64,000 nucleotides of DNA, from contig CAJMKD010000012.1 in the NCBI GenBank assembly GCA_905213905.1, positions 17,017 to 81,016 of the forward strand, given 5' to 3'. Origin of the DNA: an uncultured Sutterella sp. (GTDB lineage: Bacteria > Pseudomonadota > Gammaproteobacteria > Burkholderiales > Burkholderiaceae_F). Below are positions 17,070 through 25,690 of this stretch, piece after piece. Position numbers and translations under genes: made by a program. The first letter of the stretch is position 1, and the number at the start of each line of letters is the position of its first letter. The notes below the pieces were generated by a model. It did no database searches. It had not been told where the DNA came from and was given only the letters and a program-made list of their open reading frames with translations.

Positions 17070-18170
17070 CTAGGCGCGAAATGCCATCAGCCGCTCCGGC
17101 GCAACATGGAGGCGCATCCGAGCGCCCGGCCCGATGCCGGCGGGGAGCGTCTGCAGATTCACCTTCACGAGCTCGTTCTCGCTGCCGTCGCCAGGAATGA
17201 CCGATACGCGGACAAAGTTCCCCATAAAGTGAAGATCCTTCACGACGACGGGCGCGCCCGTGCCGTCGTCCGCAGAAAGCGATGCGTCGTCGGCACGGAA
17301 GAAGACGAGCGTTTTTTCGCCCGCGCCAAGGCCCGCAAGACGCGCCTTGGACTCTTCCGACAAGGCCGATAGCGGCGTCCTGGCGCCGTACCATTCAAGG
17401 CAATCGCCATCGAAGGCTGCGCTCGTGCGGTTGCTGCCGCCCACAAAGCCGGCGACAAAGGGCGTTGCGGGATGCTCCCAGACCTCCTGGGGCGAGGCGG
17501 TCTGATGAATGCGGCCGCCTTCCATCACAACGATGTTGTCGCCGAGCACCATGGCTTCGTCCTGATCGTGCGTAACGATCACGGCCGTGATGCCGAGCTC
17601 CTTCAGAATGACGGCGAGCTCTTCGCGCACCTTGTGGCGAATCTGCGCATCGAGGGCGGAAAGCGGCTCGTCCAGGAGCAGAATCTTCGGCCGGATGGCA
17701 AGCGCTCGGGCGAGCGCCACGCGCTGGCGCTGGCCGCCCGAAAGCGCGAGCACATTGCGCTTTCTGTACTTTTCAAGATTGACGAGCGAAAGCATGCGCT
17801 TCACGGCGCGTTCAATTTCGTCGGGCGATTCGTGCCGGACCTTGAGGCCGTAAGCAACGTTTTCTTCCACCGTCATGTGCGGGAAAAGCGCGTACTGCTG
17901 GAACATGAAGCCGATGCGGCGCTTCTCCACGGGCGTATTCGTCACATCGGCGCCGCCGATCAGCACGCGGCTCCCTTCGTCAGGCGTTTCAAGCCCGGCG
18001 ATGATGCGCAGGAGCGTCGTCTTGCCGCAGCCCGAAGGCCCGAGAAGCACTGTGCGGCAGCCCGCCTCAAGCGTGAGCGAAAAGGGCTGAAGCACGAGCG
18101 TCTTCCCGTAGTGCTTCGACATGTTTTCGAGCCTGATCGAAACCGATTGATTGAGATTTTCTTCAGTCAT
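17070..18170 (-). CDS. ABC transporter ATP-binding protein, PotA/PhnT class (366 aa)
   Basis: Walker A GPSGCGKTT (near residue 45), Q-loop FMFQQYALFPH, signature LSGGQRQRVALARAL, Walker B ILLLDEPLSALD and H-loop VTHDQ are all intact. The C-terminal third (from about 240) is a TOBE domain. The start at 18170 (MTEENLNQS) is chosen over a longer frame. Energises import by the two permeases encoded upstream; 105 bases separate it from the second permease gene. Class-level resemblance is to spermidine, ferric and 2-aminoethylphosphonate importers, which share this ATPase type; the substrate must come from context. Confidence 0.93.
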   Translation of the reverse strand: MTEENLNQSVSIRLENMSKHYGKTLVLQPFSLTLEAGCRTVLLGPSGCGKTTLLRIIAGLETPDEGSRVLIGGADVTNTPVEKRRIGFMFQQYALFPHMTVEENVAYGLKVRHESPDEIERAVKRMLSLVNLEKYRKRNVLALSGGQRQRVALARALAIRPKILLLDEPLSALDAQIRHKVREELAVILKELGITAVIVTHDQDEAMVLGDNIVVMEGGRIHQTASPQEVWEHPATPFVAGFVGGSNRTSAAFDGDCLEWYGARTPLSALSEESKARLAGLGAGEKTLVFFRADDASLSADDGTGAPVVVKDLHFMGNFVRVSVIPGDGSENELVKVNLQTLPAGIGPGARMRLHVAPERLMAFRA

Positions 18171-18275
18171 TTGGGTTTTTCCTCTGCAGACCTGCCGCGA
18201 GCAGCGCATCTGCGCCGCTTCGGCCGTCCGTCATGGGCGTTCGTTTCGTCGGTCGCAGCCTCGGGGCTTGCGGCC

Positions 18276-19136
18276 TTACTGCAATGCTTCGTCTTCTGCC
18301 GCCTGCGCAGCCTTGAGCCGCTTTTCAGCGCGACGCTTCGCGAGCCACTCCGGCAGGCTCTGCATGAGCGAGAGGAGCGGCTCCAGAATCACTTTGATGA
18401 GGAACGTTTTGGCGCTCGCGATCTCTAGTCGCAGCGATGCGTAGCTGTCTGCGAGCCCCACCGGAAGGGTCTTCGTGTCGGGCGTCTGCAGCATCCAGGA
18501 AATATTGAATTCGCCGAGCGACACCGTCATCACCATAAGGCCGCCCGCAATGATGCCGGGCATCGCCACGGGAACCACCACCTTGCGGAAGGTGGTCCAG
18601 GGCGAGGCGCCGAGCGTTGCCGAAGCTTCTTCGTAGGCGTCGAGCGGCTCGATGCGCATCACGGCCATGACGCTTCGCACCATGAAGGGCAGGCAGAACA
18701 TCACGTGACCGCAGAGAATGAAGAGGTTGCTCTGACGAAAGCCCCCGAAGCCGCCCCAGACGAGCAGGATGCCGAGGCCGATTGCAAGCCCCGGAATCGA
18801 AAGGGGCAGGAGGAGCGCCTCTTCAATGAGCGCGGCCCAGCGCTTTTTCTGCTCGCGCACGAGCACCCACGCTGCAGGCACGCCGATGATGACGCAGATG
18901 ACAAGCGCGCCCACCGCGAGTCCCAAGCTGCGCAGAATGGTGTCGCCATAGGAATTGAGAACGCGTTCGATCCACTGCGTCGTGAACCCCGCCTTGAAGC
19001 CGCGGAAGGCGTTCTTCATGAAGGCCGTGACCGCCATCTGAATGACGGGAATGAAGAGAAAGAGAAGCGTGAGGCTCGTGACGACCGCCTGAGCGATCTG
19101 CGTGGCGTTCCAGCTTTTCGGAGATTTCTTCGACAT
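18276..19136 (-). CDS. ABC transporter inner-membrane permease, second subunit (286 aa)
   Basis: About six transmembrane helices and the EAA loop (EEASATLGASPWTTFRKVVVPVAMPG), which contacts the ATPase. The protein resembles PotC/PhnV-type permeases. Its last membrane segment (TFLIKVILEPLLSLMQSL) carries a Lys and a Glu, which is unusual for a membrane helix, and a long charged tail follows. It starts 15 bases after the first permease gene. Confidence 0.9.
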   Translation of the reverse strand: MSKKSPKSWNATQIAQAVVTSLTLLFLFIPVIQMAVTAFMKNAFRGFKAGFTTQWIERVLNSYGDTILRSLGLAVGALVICVIIGVPAAWVLVREQKKRWAALIEEALLLPLSIPGLAIGLGILLVWGGFGGFRQSNLFILCGHVMFCLPFMVRSVMAVMRIEPLDAYEEASATLGASPWTTFRKVVVPVAMPGIIAGGLMVMTVSLGEFNISWMLQTPDTKTLPVGLADSYASLRLEIASAKTFLIKVILEPLLSLMQSLPEWLAKRRAEKRLKAAQAAEDEALQ

Positions 19137-19151
19137 GTTCTACTCCCTCTC

Positions 19152-19949
19152 TCAAGCGGCGCCAGTGCCGAGGCGGCGTGCCGCGAGCAGCATCACCCAG
19201 GTGATGATGCCGCGGACCACCGAGCGCATGGCGGCCGAGGCGATGTTGGCCGAGAGCGTGAATGCCGTGTAGATCGTGATCGGCAGCACATTGATGTCCG
19301 TCGCGAGCGTGAAGGCCGTGCCGAATGCGCCCATGGAGGTCGCAAAGCAGAGGGCGCCCGTCGAAATGAGCGCGGGCGTGAGCGCCGGGAGCGTCACGTC
19401 GCGCATGATGCGCCAGGAGGGCGCCCCGAGCGTTCTCGCGGCTTCCTCATAAACCGGATCGATTTTCTTCGCGGCCGCCATCACGGTCGTGACGACGCGC
19501 GGAATCGAAAAGTAAACGTAGCCCGCAAAGAGGCCCGCCATGCCGTAGGCGAAAACGAACTTTCCTGCGCCCAGCGCCGAAGAAATCATGGCGGCCATGC
19601 CGTTGCGGCCGCCGAGCATGATGATCATGAAGCCAACAACGACGCCCGGGAAGGAAAGCGGCAGGGTGATGAGCGAAACGACGGCGCTGCGGCCCGGAAA
19701 TTTGGTGCGCTCCAGAAAGAGCCCCGTGAAGGCGCCAAGCGCAACGCTCGCGAGCGTCACCACGACGGAAAGCAGCACCGTAGACACGATGCTCGTTGCG
19801 TAGCGGGGATTCGTGACGATCTGCGCATAAAGCGCAATGCCTTCCTCCGAAGAAACGGAAGCAGGCAGCAGGCGCACAACGGGCAGCACGAAAAAGGCGA
19901 TGAGCACGACGAGCGCCGGCACGATGAAGATGAAATGGCTTCTCTTCAT
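19152..19949 (-). CDS. ABC transporter inner-membrane permease, first subunit (265 aa)
   Basis: A first helix right after MKRSHFIFIVPALVVLIAF, about six membrane segments in total and the EAA loop (EEAARTLGAPSWRIMRDVTLPALTPALI). PotB/PhnU-like. It pairs with the permease at 18276 to form the channel. A strong hairpin lies between it and the binding-protein gene upstream, so it is probably made in lower amounts than the binding protein. Confidence 0.9.
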   Translation of the reverse strand: MKRSHFIFIVPALVVLIAFFVLPVVRLLPASVSSEEGIALYAQIVTNPRYATSIVSTVLLSVVVTLASVALGAFTGLFLERTKFPGRSAVVSLITLPLSFPGVVVGFMIIMLGGRNGMAAMISSALGAGKFVFAYGMAGLFAGYVYFSIPRVVTTVMAAAKKIDPVYEEAARTLGAPSWRIMRDVTLPALTPALISTGALCFATSMGAFGTAFTLATDINVLPITIYTAFTLSANIASAAMRSVVRGIITWVMLLAARRLGTGAA

Positions 19950-19963
19950 ATGAGTTCCTCAGT

Positions 19964-19996
19964 GGAAAAACCCGCAGATTCTTCGATCTGCGGGTT
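19964..19996 (-). terminator. Attenuating hairpin after the binding-protein gene
   Basis: An 11-bp perfect stem (19969-19979 with 19986-19996) is followed on the minus strand by five T. It sits between the substrate-binding-protein gene and the permeases, the usual place for partial termination that keeps the binding protein in excess. Confidence 0.8.
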
Positions 19997-20033
19997 CGTT
20001 GCGCCGTCGGAAATCGACGGCGTTCTTCCTCCG

Positions 20034-21071
20034 TCAGGACTTCATCGCCTGCAGGTAGGCTTCGCTGAAGGCCGCCTGAACGTCAGCCATGCGGGCGTAG
20101 TCGATGCTGCCGGCGCGGGCGTATTCACTGTCGGGCAGGAACTTCTTCGCAGCTTCGGGCGAGATCTTCGAGAGTTCGCCCACCACCGGGCGAAGGAAGT
20201 TGTCGGCCCAGAGCTTCTGGCCCTTTTCGGAAAGAACGAAATCAATGACTTTCTGGCCGTTTTCCTTGTGCGGCGCGTTCTTCACGAGCGACATCACATA
20301 GGGGACCTGAATCGTGCCTTCCTTCGGAATCACGAATTCAATCGGCGCCTTGTCGACGTAGCGGGCGCGGTAAGCGTCGAAGTCGTAGTCGAAAAGAATG
20401 GGAATTTCGCCCGAAAGGCAGCGCGCATAGGCCGTCTGCTTCGGCACGATCGGGCTCAGTTCATTGAGCTTCTTGAAGTAGTCGATCGCCGGCTGGAAGT
20501 TGTCGAGCGTGCCGCCCATGCCCTTGTTGACGGCGAGCGCGCAGGCATAGCCCACGAAAGCCGAGGACGGATCAAGGAAGCCCACCATGCCTTCGTACTT
20601 CGGATCGAGCAGATCGCCCCAGCCCTGCGGCACCGGCAGATCTTCGAGCGCTTCCTTGTTGACCATCAGGCCAACCGTGCCGGCATGAATCGACACCCAG
20701 GCGCCGTTCGGATCCTTAAGGCCGTCGGGAACGCGCTTCCAGCCTTCGCCCTGATAGTTTTCGACGAGGCCCTGCTTCTGCGCATTGATGGCAAACGAAA
20801 TGCCGAGGTAGACAGCATCGGCGCCCGGATTCTTCGCTTCGGCGAGAATCTGGGAGATCGACTGGCCGGAATTCTTGTTGTCGACAGGCACGTCGATGCC
20901 CGTTTCGGCCTTGATCATCTTCAGCATGTCGCCCCAGCCGCCCCATTCGGCCGGGCAGTTGTAGACGATGGCGCGGCCGCCGGCGGGCGCGGCGAAGGCG
21001 CTTGCGGCGCCGAAGCCGTTCAGAAGAAGTGCAGTACCCAAAAGATTGCGTGCGAATTCACGGCGTTGCAT
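20034..21071 (-). CDS. ABC transporter periplasmic substrate-binding protein (345 aa)
   Basis: The start MQRREFARNLL is chosen because AGGA lies 9 bases before it; an ATG three codons upstream abuts the AGGA. The N-terminus has a twin-Arg pair (QRREFARNLLGTALLLNG) and may use Tat. The mature protein has the type II fold pattern of ferric/2-aminoethylphosphonate binding proteins (IVYNCPAEWGGWGDMLK, ADAVYLGISFAINAQ, GWGDLLDPKYEGMVGFLDPSSAF, IPILFDYDFDAYRARY). No Tyr-Tyr pair typical of iron binding is evident. Together with the Pho-box-like site upstream and the phosphoesterase downstream, an organophosphorus ligand is the best inference. Confidence 0.9.
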   Translation of the reverse strand: MQRREFARNLLGTALLLNGFGAASAFAAPAGGRAIVYNCPAEWGGWGDMLKMIKAETGIDVPVDNKNSGQSISQILAEAKNPGADAVYLGISFAINAQKQGLVENYQGEGWKRVPDGLKDPNGAWVSIHAGTVGLMVNKEALEDLPVPQGWGDLLDPKYEGMVGFLDPSSAFVGYACALAVNKGMGGTLDNFQPAIDYFKKLNELSPIVPKQTAYARCLSGEIPILFDYDFDAYRARYVDKAPIEFVIPKEGTIQVPYVMSLVKNAPHKENGQKVIDFVLSEKGQKLWADNFLRPVVGELSKISPEAAKKFLPDSEYARAGSIDYARMADVQAAFSEAYLQAMKS

Positions 21072-21142
21072 GATGCTCATTCCTATGAAATGAAGTTTGG
21101 TGCGATCTTAGGCAGTGACCTTTAAATTTGGATGTCTCTTGC

Positions 21143-21160
21143 ATGACATTCCTGTGACAT
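21143..21160 (-). promoter_or_regulatory. Pho-box-like site upstream of the ABC importer operon
   Basis: Read on the minus strand the site is ATGTCAC-AGGA-ATGTCAT: two 7-base direct repeats with an 11-base period, as in the PhoB consensus (CTGTCAT, 4 bases, CTGTCAT). It ends 72 bases before the binding-protein start codon, a usual distance. This points to induction by phosphate starvation. Confidence 0.65.
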
Positions 21161-21264
21161 GTCTGTTTACCCAAGGAATTGAGCATCCTTCGCACTAAAT
21201 GCAAAATCGTAATACCGTTATTCGCGCTTTTATCTGATCAAAAACCGCCTCCTTTGCTTTGCAC

Positions 21265-21320
21265 TGAAAATAAACGGAGCCTGCGGGCTCCGCATTGTGC
21301 GGCCGGCGCTTATGCCGGCC
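21265..21320 (-). terminator. Two adjacent stem-loops ending the GNAT gene
   Basis: GGCCGGC / GCCGGCC (21301-21320) and GGAGCC / GGCTCC (21276-21291); on the minus strand the second is followed by GTTTATTTTC. Likely terminator of the acetyltransferase gene. Confidence 0.65.
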
Positions 21321-21353
21321 CTTCTGACTCGAAGCAGTCTTGAAGAAGGCGGC

Positions 21354-21782
21354 TCAAAGGGCCTTTCTCATCATGATGTGCTCGATCCCGGCTTCCATGA
21401 AGCGCTCGCCTTCGGGCGCAAAGCCGTGCGCAGCGTAAAAGCCCTCCGCATGCGTTTGCGCATGCATCCAAACCTCGCGCATGCCGGCAGCTTTGGCCGA
21501 ACGAAGGACGGCTTCAAGAAGCGCGCCGCCCACGCCGCGCTTGCGGAAGGGCTTGAGGACGGCGAGCCGCCCGATCTGCCCGGTCGGCAGAAGCCGCGCG
21601 CAGCCCATCACCATATGCTGCGCATCGCGCGCGATGAAGTGGCGCGACTTTGCGTCCCACTCATCAAGTTCCTCTTCCTTAGGCACATGCTGCTCGGCCA
21701 CGAACACCATGAGCCGAACGCGCTCGCAGTCGTGCTGAAGCGTTTTCCAGTCGCCTTCCTCGATATGCATTGCCATTGCCAT
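21354..21782 (-). CDS. GNAT-family N-acetyltransferase, ElaA-like (142 aa)
   Basis: Begins with the ElaA-type stretch RLMVFVAEQHVPKEEELDEWD. The acetyl-CoA loop is IGRLAVLKPFRKRGVGGALLEAV (about residues 70-92), followed by FYAAHGFAPEGERFMEAGIEHIMM. Such enzymes transfer acetyl groups to small molecules or proteins; the substrate is unknown. Cytoplasmic, monocistronic. AGGTGAAGG precedes the first ATG of MAMAMH. Confidence 0.9.
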   Translation of the reverse strand: MAMAMHIEEGDWKTLQHDCERVRLMVFVAEQHVPKEEELDEWDAKSRHFIARDAQHMVMGCARLLPTGQIGRLAVLKPFRKRGVGGALLEAVLRSAKAAGMREVWMHAQTHAEGFYAAHGFAPEGERFMEAGIEHIMMRKAL

Positions 21783-21858
21783 AAACCTTCACCTTCCTCA
21801 AATGGAGCGATGTCCGGGCTTTTTTCGCCAGCGAGACCGACAGATTCTACGATCGGAC

Positions 21859-21901
21859 GAAAAAAAAGGGTGCGCGCCCCAGAATGCTGAGAACGCGCAC
21901 C
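21859..21901 (-). terminator. Rho-independent terminator of the M16 protease gene
   Basis: On the minus strand GGTGCGCG (21901-21894) pairs with CGCGCACC (21876-21869), then a run of eight T. It lies 82 bases past the protease stop codon. Confidence 0.85.
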
Positions 21902-21983
21902 GCTTGAGCCGGGCGGCTTCTCTCAGAGGCGGCGCTTGCCGCCATCAGGAGAAGCGCGCTTGCTTCTTCAGAAGAACCGCTGA

Positions 21984-24743
21984 TCAGAAGAAGTCTTTAC
22001 CGGCTTCCTTCGCCTTGGCGCGGTCGCCCGCGAGCGCAAAGGTAATCTTCTCGGGGTCCGCAATGCGGCGGATCGCTTTGTTCACGTCTTCGACCGTGAG
22101 CTTCGCGATGGCTTCTTCCGTGGCCTTCGAGAAGCGCCAGTCGCGACCGAGCTCGAGGTAGTTCACCCAGTTGGCGGCTAGCACCGGATCCTGCGCGCGG
22201 CTGACGGCGCGCGATTCGATGAGACCGCGCTTGGCTTCAGCGAGCTCCTGCTCGGTGATGCCGTTTTCATAAGCCTTTTTGAGCTCGTCGCGAAGGCTTT
22301 CTTCGGCCTGCTTCAGGTTCTGCGGCGCCACGATCGCACCGACGGACCATTTGGCGCGGTTGCCGAAGGAGGGCAGCGTCATGCTCGAGCCGGCGCCGTA
22401 GGAGAGGCCTTCCTTCTGGCGCAGACGCGTCACGATGCGGTTCGAAAGGCCTTCGGAGCCCCCGAGAATCCAGTCGGCGACAATGAGGGCAGGCATGTCT
22501 TCATCGGCAAGGTTCCCTTCCAGGTCAACGCGCGCGAAGAGCATCGCGTTTTCCTTGTCAGGCGTATCGATCGTGAATCGCGCCGCAGCCACGGGCTTGT
22601 ACTCGGAGATGATGCGCTCAAAGGGCACCGCAGCCGTTTTCTTCTCGACGACGTTCGCTTCAAGCGCTTCGGCGAGCGCTTCAGGATCGAAGTCGCCCAC
22701 AACGGCGACATAGCCCTTCGTGAGGCCGAAGACGTCGCGGTAGTAGGCCTTGACGTCATCGAGCGTCACGGCTTCTAGCTCGGCGATGAGCTCGGCGCTT
22801 GTTTCGGTGTAGCGGGCGTCGCCCTTCGGATACGTGTTGAAGTGCTGCGTGATGGCGTCGCGGCCCTTCGTCTGCGGCTCATCCGAGCGGGACTTGAGGC
22901 CGACGATCGTCTGGCGCTTGAGCGTGTCGAACTCCTTCTGCGGGAAGGTCGACCCCGTCAGGAGGTGCCCGGCGAGCTTCACGGCGTCGACGAGATGCTC
23001 GCGGTCGGTCGTGAAGCTGAAGGGCGAGCCGTCCATCTTGAGCTTCGTGAAGGCGTCGTCGATCTGGTCGCGCGTCATGTCGGCCGTGCCGCGCGTGAGC
23101 ATCGCAATGGCGAGCATCGGCACGGCGGCGTTCGCGGCCGTCTTGTTGTTGCCGTTATTGAAGCGCATGTTGACGACAACGGTCTCGCCGAGCGTCTTCT
23201 TCGGCAGGAGCGCGAGCTTCACGCCGCCCATTTCGGCGAGCGTCGTGCGCGCATTGATGTTGTCCTGCGACACATCGAAGGCTTCGGCCTTCGCGCCTTC
23301 CTCGCTGAAGGTGAAGCGCGAGAGCAGCGTTTCAACGTCGGGCGCGGGCTCGATTTCGGCGCGCTTGGGCTCATCGGTCGGCACATAGAGGCCGACGACG
23401 CGGTTGTCGCGCACGAAGTAGCGGGCGGCTGCCTTGTCAATGGCGTCCTTCGTCACGGCCTTCACCGTGTCGCGGTCCGCAAAGAAGAGCCGCCAGTCGC
23501 CAAGACCGATGTAGTCGGAGAGATTCACCGCAAACTGCTCAGGATCGGAGAGCAGGCGCTCGAACATCGTCGCCTGCTCGGCCTTCTGGCGGTTGAGCTC
23601 TTCATCCGTGACGGGCTTCTTGGCGAAAGCGTTTTCAATCTCTTCGACGAGCTTCGTCTTCACGGCCTGAATGTCGTCGCCCTTCTTCACCATGGCGCCG
23701 AACATGACGAAGCCAGGCTTCTGCGCAGCCATGGGCCAGCCGAAGACCTGCGTGGCAAGGCCCGTTTCAACGAGCGACTTGTAGAGGCGCCCTGTCGGCG
23801 CAGAGGCAAGGATTTCCGCAGCCATCGCAACGGGCTCGTAGTCATCCGAGAGCGCCGACGGAATACGGTAGCCCACAGCGACGAGCTGCGACTCGCCCTT
23901 GCGGCGGATGTAGAACTCGCGCTCACCGTCAGCCGTGGGCTCGACCGTCCATTCCTTCGGCAGCGTGCGCTCGGGCTTCGGAATGGCGCCGAAATCCTTG
24001 GCAATCCAGCCGAGGACCTTTTCTTCGTCGAACTTGCCGGAGACGGTAAGCACGGCATTGTCGGGCTGGTAGTAGCGGTGGTAGAAAGCCTGCAGATTTT
24101 CAATCTCGACGTTTTCAATGTCGCTTCTCGCGCCGATCGTCGAGCGCCCGTAGCTCTGCCAGTCGAAGAGCACGCTCTGCATGCGCTTGAGCATCACGGA
24201 AATCGGCTTGTTTTCGCCCATTTCGTACTCGTTGCGCACAACGGTCATTTCCGTGTCGAGGTCCTTGCGCGCGATGAAGGAATTCGTCATCGCGTCGGCC
24301 TGCCAGCCGAGGGCCCACTTCATGTTGTCGTCCGTTGCCGTGAAGGAGACGAAATAGTTCGTCCGGTCCAGCCACGTCGAGCCGTTCATGCGGAAGCCGC
24401 GCTTCGTGAATTCGGCCGTCGGATTCGGATAGTTCTTCGAGCCCTTGAACATCAGGTGCTCGAGCAGGTGCGCCATTCCGGTCTCGCCGTAGTTTTCCTG
24501 GCGCGATCCCACGAGGTAGGTCATGTTCACGGTCGCCGTGGGCTTCGAGGCATCCGGATAAAGCACCACGCGCAGACCGTTCGGCAGGCGGTACTCCGTG
24601 ATGCCTTCAACGGTGACATAGGGCGAGGGCAGCTCGCTTTTCATTGTTGCGTTCTCCTCTGCACAGGCGCCTGAAGCGCCCGCAATGAGGGCGGCCGAAG
24701 CGGCGGCCGCCATGATTTGTTCAATTTTTGACTGCATCGGCAT
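21984..24743 (-). CDS. Exported M16-family zinc metalloprotease (919 aa)
   Basis: The inverted zinc motif HLLEHLMFKG lies near residue 93, after GLRVVLYPD and VGSRQENYGETGMA; the third ligand Glu is expected about 75 residues on, where ARKDLDTEMTVVRNEYEMGE fits. Two tandem M16 repeats fill the length: the N-terminal half is catalytic and the C-terminal half lacks HxxEH, as in pitrilysin-type single-chain proteases. A signal peptide (MQSKIEQIMAAAASAALIAGASGACA) sends it to the periplasm. Two starts fit AAGGA: 24743 and 24737. It probably degrades peptides. Monocistronic, divergent from yciB. Confidence 0.93.
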   Translation of the reverse strand: MPMQSKIEQIMAAAASAALIAGASGACAEENATMKSELPSPYVTVEGITEYRLPNGLRVVLYPDASKPTATVNMTYLVGSRQENYGETGMAHLLEHLMFKGSKNYPNPTAEFTKRGFRMNGSTWLDRTNYFVSFTATDDNMKWALGWQADAMTNSFIARKDLDTEMTVVRNEYEMGENKPISVMLKRMQSVLFDWQSYGRSTIGARSDIENVEIENLQAFYHRYYQPDNAVLTVSGKFDEEKVLGWIAKDFGAIPKPERTLPKEWTVEPTADGEREFYIRRKGESQLVAVGYRIPSALSDDYEPVAMAAEILASAPTGRLYKSLVETGLATQVFGWPMAAQKPGFVMFGAMVKKGDDIQAVKTKLVEEIENAFAKKPVTDEELNRQKAEQATMFERLLSDPEQFAVNLSDYIGLGDWRLFFADRDTVKAVTKDAIDKAAARYFVRDNRVVGLYVPTDEPKRAEIEPAPDVETLLSRFTFSEEGAKAEAFDVSQDNINARTTLAEMGGVKLALLPKKTLGETVVVNMRFNNGNNKTAANAAVPMLAIAMLTRGTADMTRDQIDDAFTKLKMDGSPFSFTTDREHLVDAVKLAGHLLTGSTFPQKEFDTLKRQTIVGLKSRSDEPQTKGRDAITQHFNTYPKGDARYTETSAELIAELEAVTLDDVKAYYRDVFGLTKGYVAVVGDFDPEALAEALEANVVEKKTAAVPFERIISEYKPVAAARFTIDTPDKENAMLFARVDLEGNLADEDMPALIVADWILGGSEGLSNRIVTRLRQKEGLSYGAGSSMTLPSFGNRAKWSVGAIVAPQNLKQAEESLRDELKKAYENGITEQELAEAKRGLIESRAVSRAQDPVLAANWVNYLELGRDWRFSKATEEAIAKLTVEDVNKAIRRIADPEKITFALAGDRAKAKEAGKDFF

Positions 24744-25012
24744 TCGTTCCTTCTTGAAAAGCCTCTCTGAAGGCAACGCGCTTACTTTTCGCGCAATGAT
24801 GCGTCAAACAGTAGCGCGCCGCGGGCAGGCCGAGGCTGAAGACAAGCGACACAATGCGTTTCTCAATGTTACCGAAGGCGCGGGACAATTCCGCTGCGAC
24901 TTGAGGCCGGCGTCGCGCTTCGATGGTATCCTTTGCCGACCTGCTGTGGGCGGCCCGATGAAGCCGCTCCTTCTCAAAGCGCACGCAACGGTTTTCCGAC
25001 GTTTCACCGACC

Positions 25013-25618
25013 ATGAAGCTTCTTTTCGACTTTCTGCCCATCATTCTTTTCTTTGCGACCTTCAAGGGCGCTGAGCATTTCTCGGCGGGATCGCTCGAAC
25101 TCGCGCAGTCGATTCTGGGCGACGGCGTCACAGCGCTAACGGCGCCCGTCTTCCTTGCGACGATCGTCACCATTGCGGCGACCTTCCTGCAGATTGCCTA
25201 TCTGAAGGCGAAAGGCCAGAAAATTGAGCCGACGCTCTGGATCAGCCTTGCCGTCATCGTCGTTTTCGGCGGCCTCACGCTCTACCTCAAGAACGAATGG
25301 TTCATCAAGTGGAAGCCCTCAATTCTCTACTGGGTCTTCGCCGCCATTCTTCTCTACGGGAACATGGCGAAAAAGAACTTCATCCGCCTTCTGATGAAGG
25401 GCCAGATTGAAATGCCCGAGGCTGCCTGGCGGAAGCTGCAGAACATGTGGATCGGCTTCTTCATCTTCGCCGGCCTCGTCAACCTGGCTGTCGCCTACTC
25501 GTTTTCAACCGACGTCTGGGTCAACTTCAAGCTCTTCGGGCTCTTGGCCTTGACAATGATATTTACAATTGGCGTTGCCGTCTGGATGACAAAACAAACT
25601 CCTGAGGGCCACAATTGA
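25013..25618 (+). CDS. yciB: Inner-membrane-spanning protein YciB (septation protein A, 201 aa)
   Basis: Starts MKLLFDFLPIILFFATFK and has five to six hydrophobic segments with conserved KPSILYWVFAAILL, LNE-like LKNEWFIKWKP and MKGQIEMPEAAWRKLQNMW. Full family length. YciB is an inner-membrane protein implicated in cell-envelope and division functions. In many betaproteobacteria yciB is followed by bolA and a PpiC-type gene; here the PPIase follows after 72 bases and bolA is absent. Confidence 0.93.
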   Translation: MKLLFDFLPIILFFATFKGAEHFSAGSLELAQSILGDGVTALTAPVFLATIVTIAATFLQIAYLKAKGQKIEPTLWISLAVIVVFGGLTLYLKNEWFIKWKPSILYWVFAAILLYGNMAKKNFIRLLMKGQIEMPEAAWRKLQNMWIGFFIFAGLVNLAVAYSFSTDVWVNFKLFGLLALTMIFTIGVAVWMTKQTPEGHN

Positions 25619-25690
25619 TTCTGTTTCACCGACTGTCCGACCTCTGCGGCCCGACGATCGGCAACCTTCAGCAATTTGCAAACAACAACC

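Noticed and set aside
18705..21125. 806-codon open frame on the plus strand opposite the ABC importer
   Set aside because: It runs across two genes and the intergenic gaps of a clear operon on the other strand and has Arg/His-rich noise composition.
22842..24674. 610-codon open frame on the plus strand opposite the M16 protease
   Set aside because: Shadow of the protease gene; no start signals and no recognisable domains.
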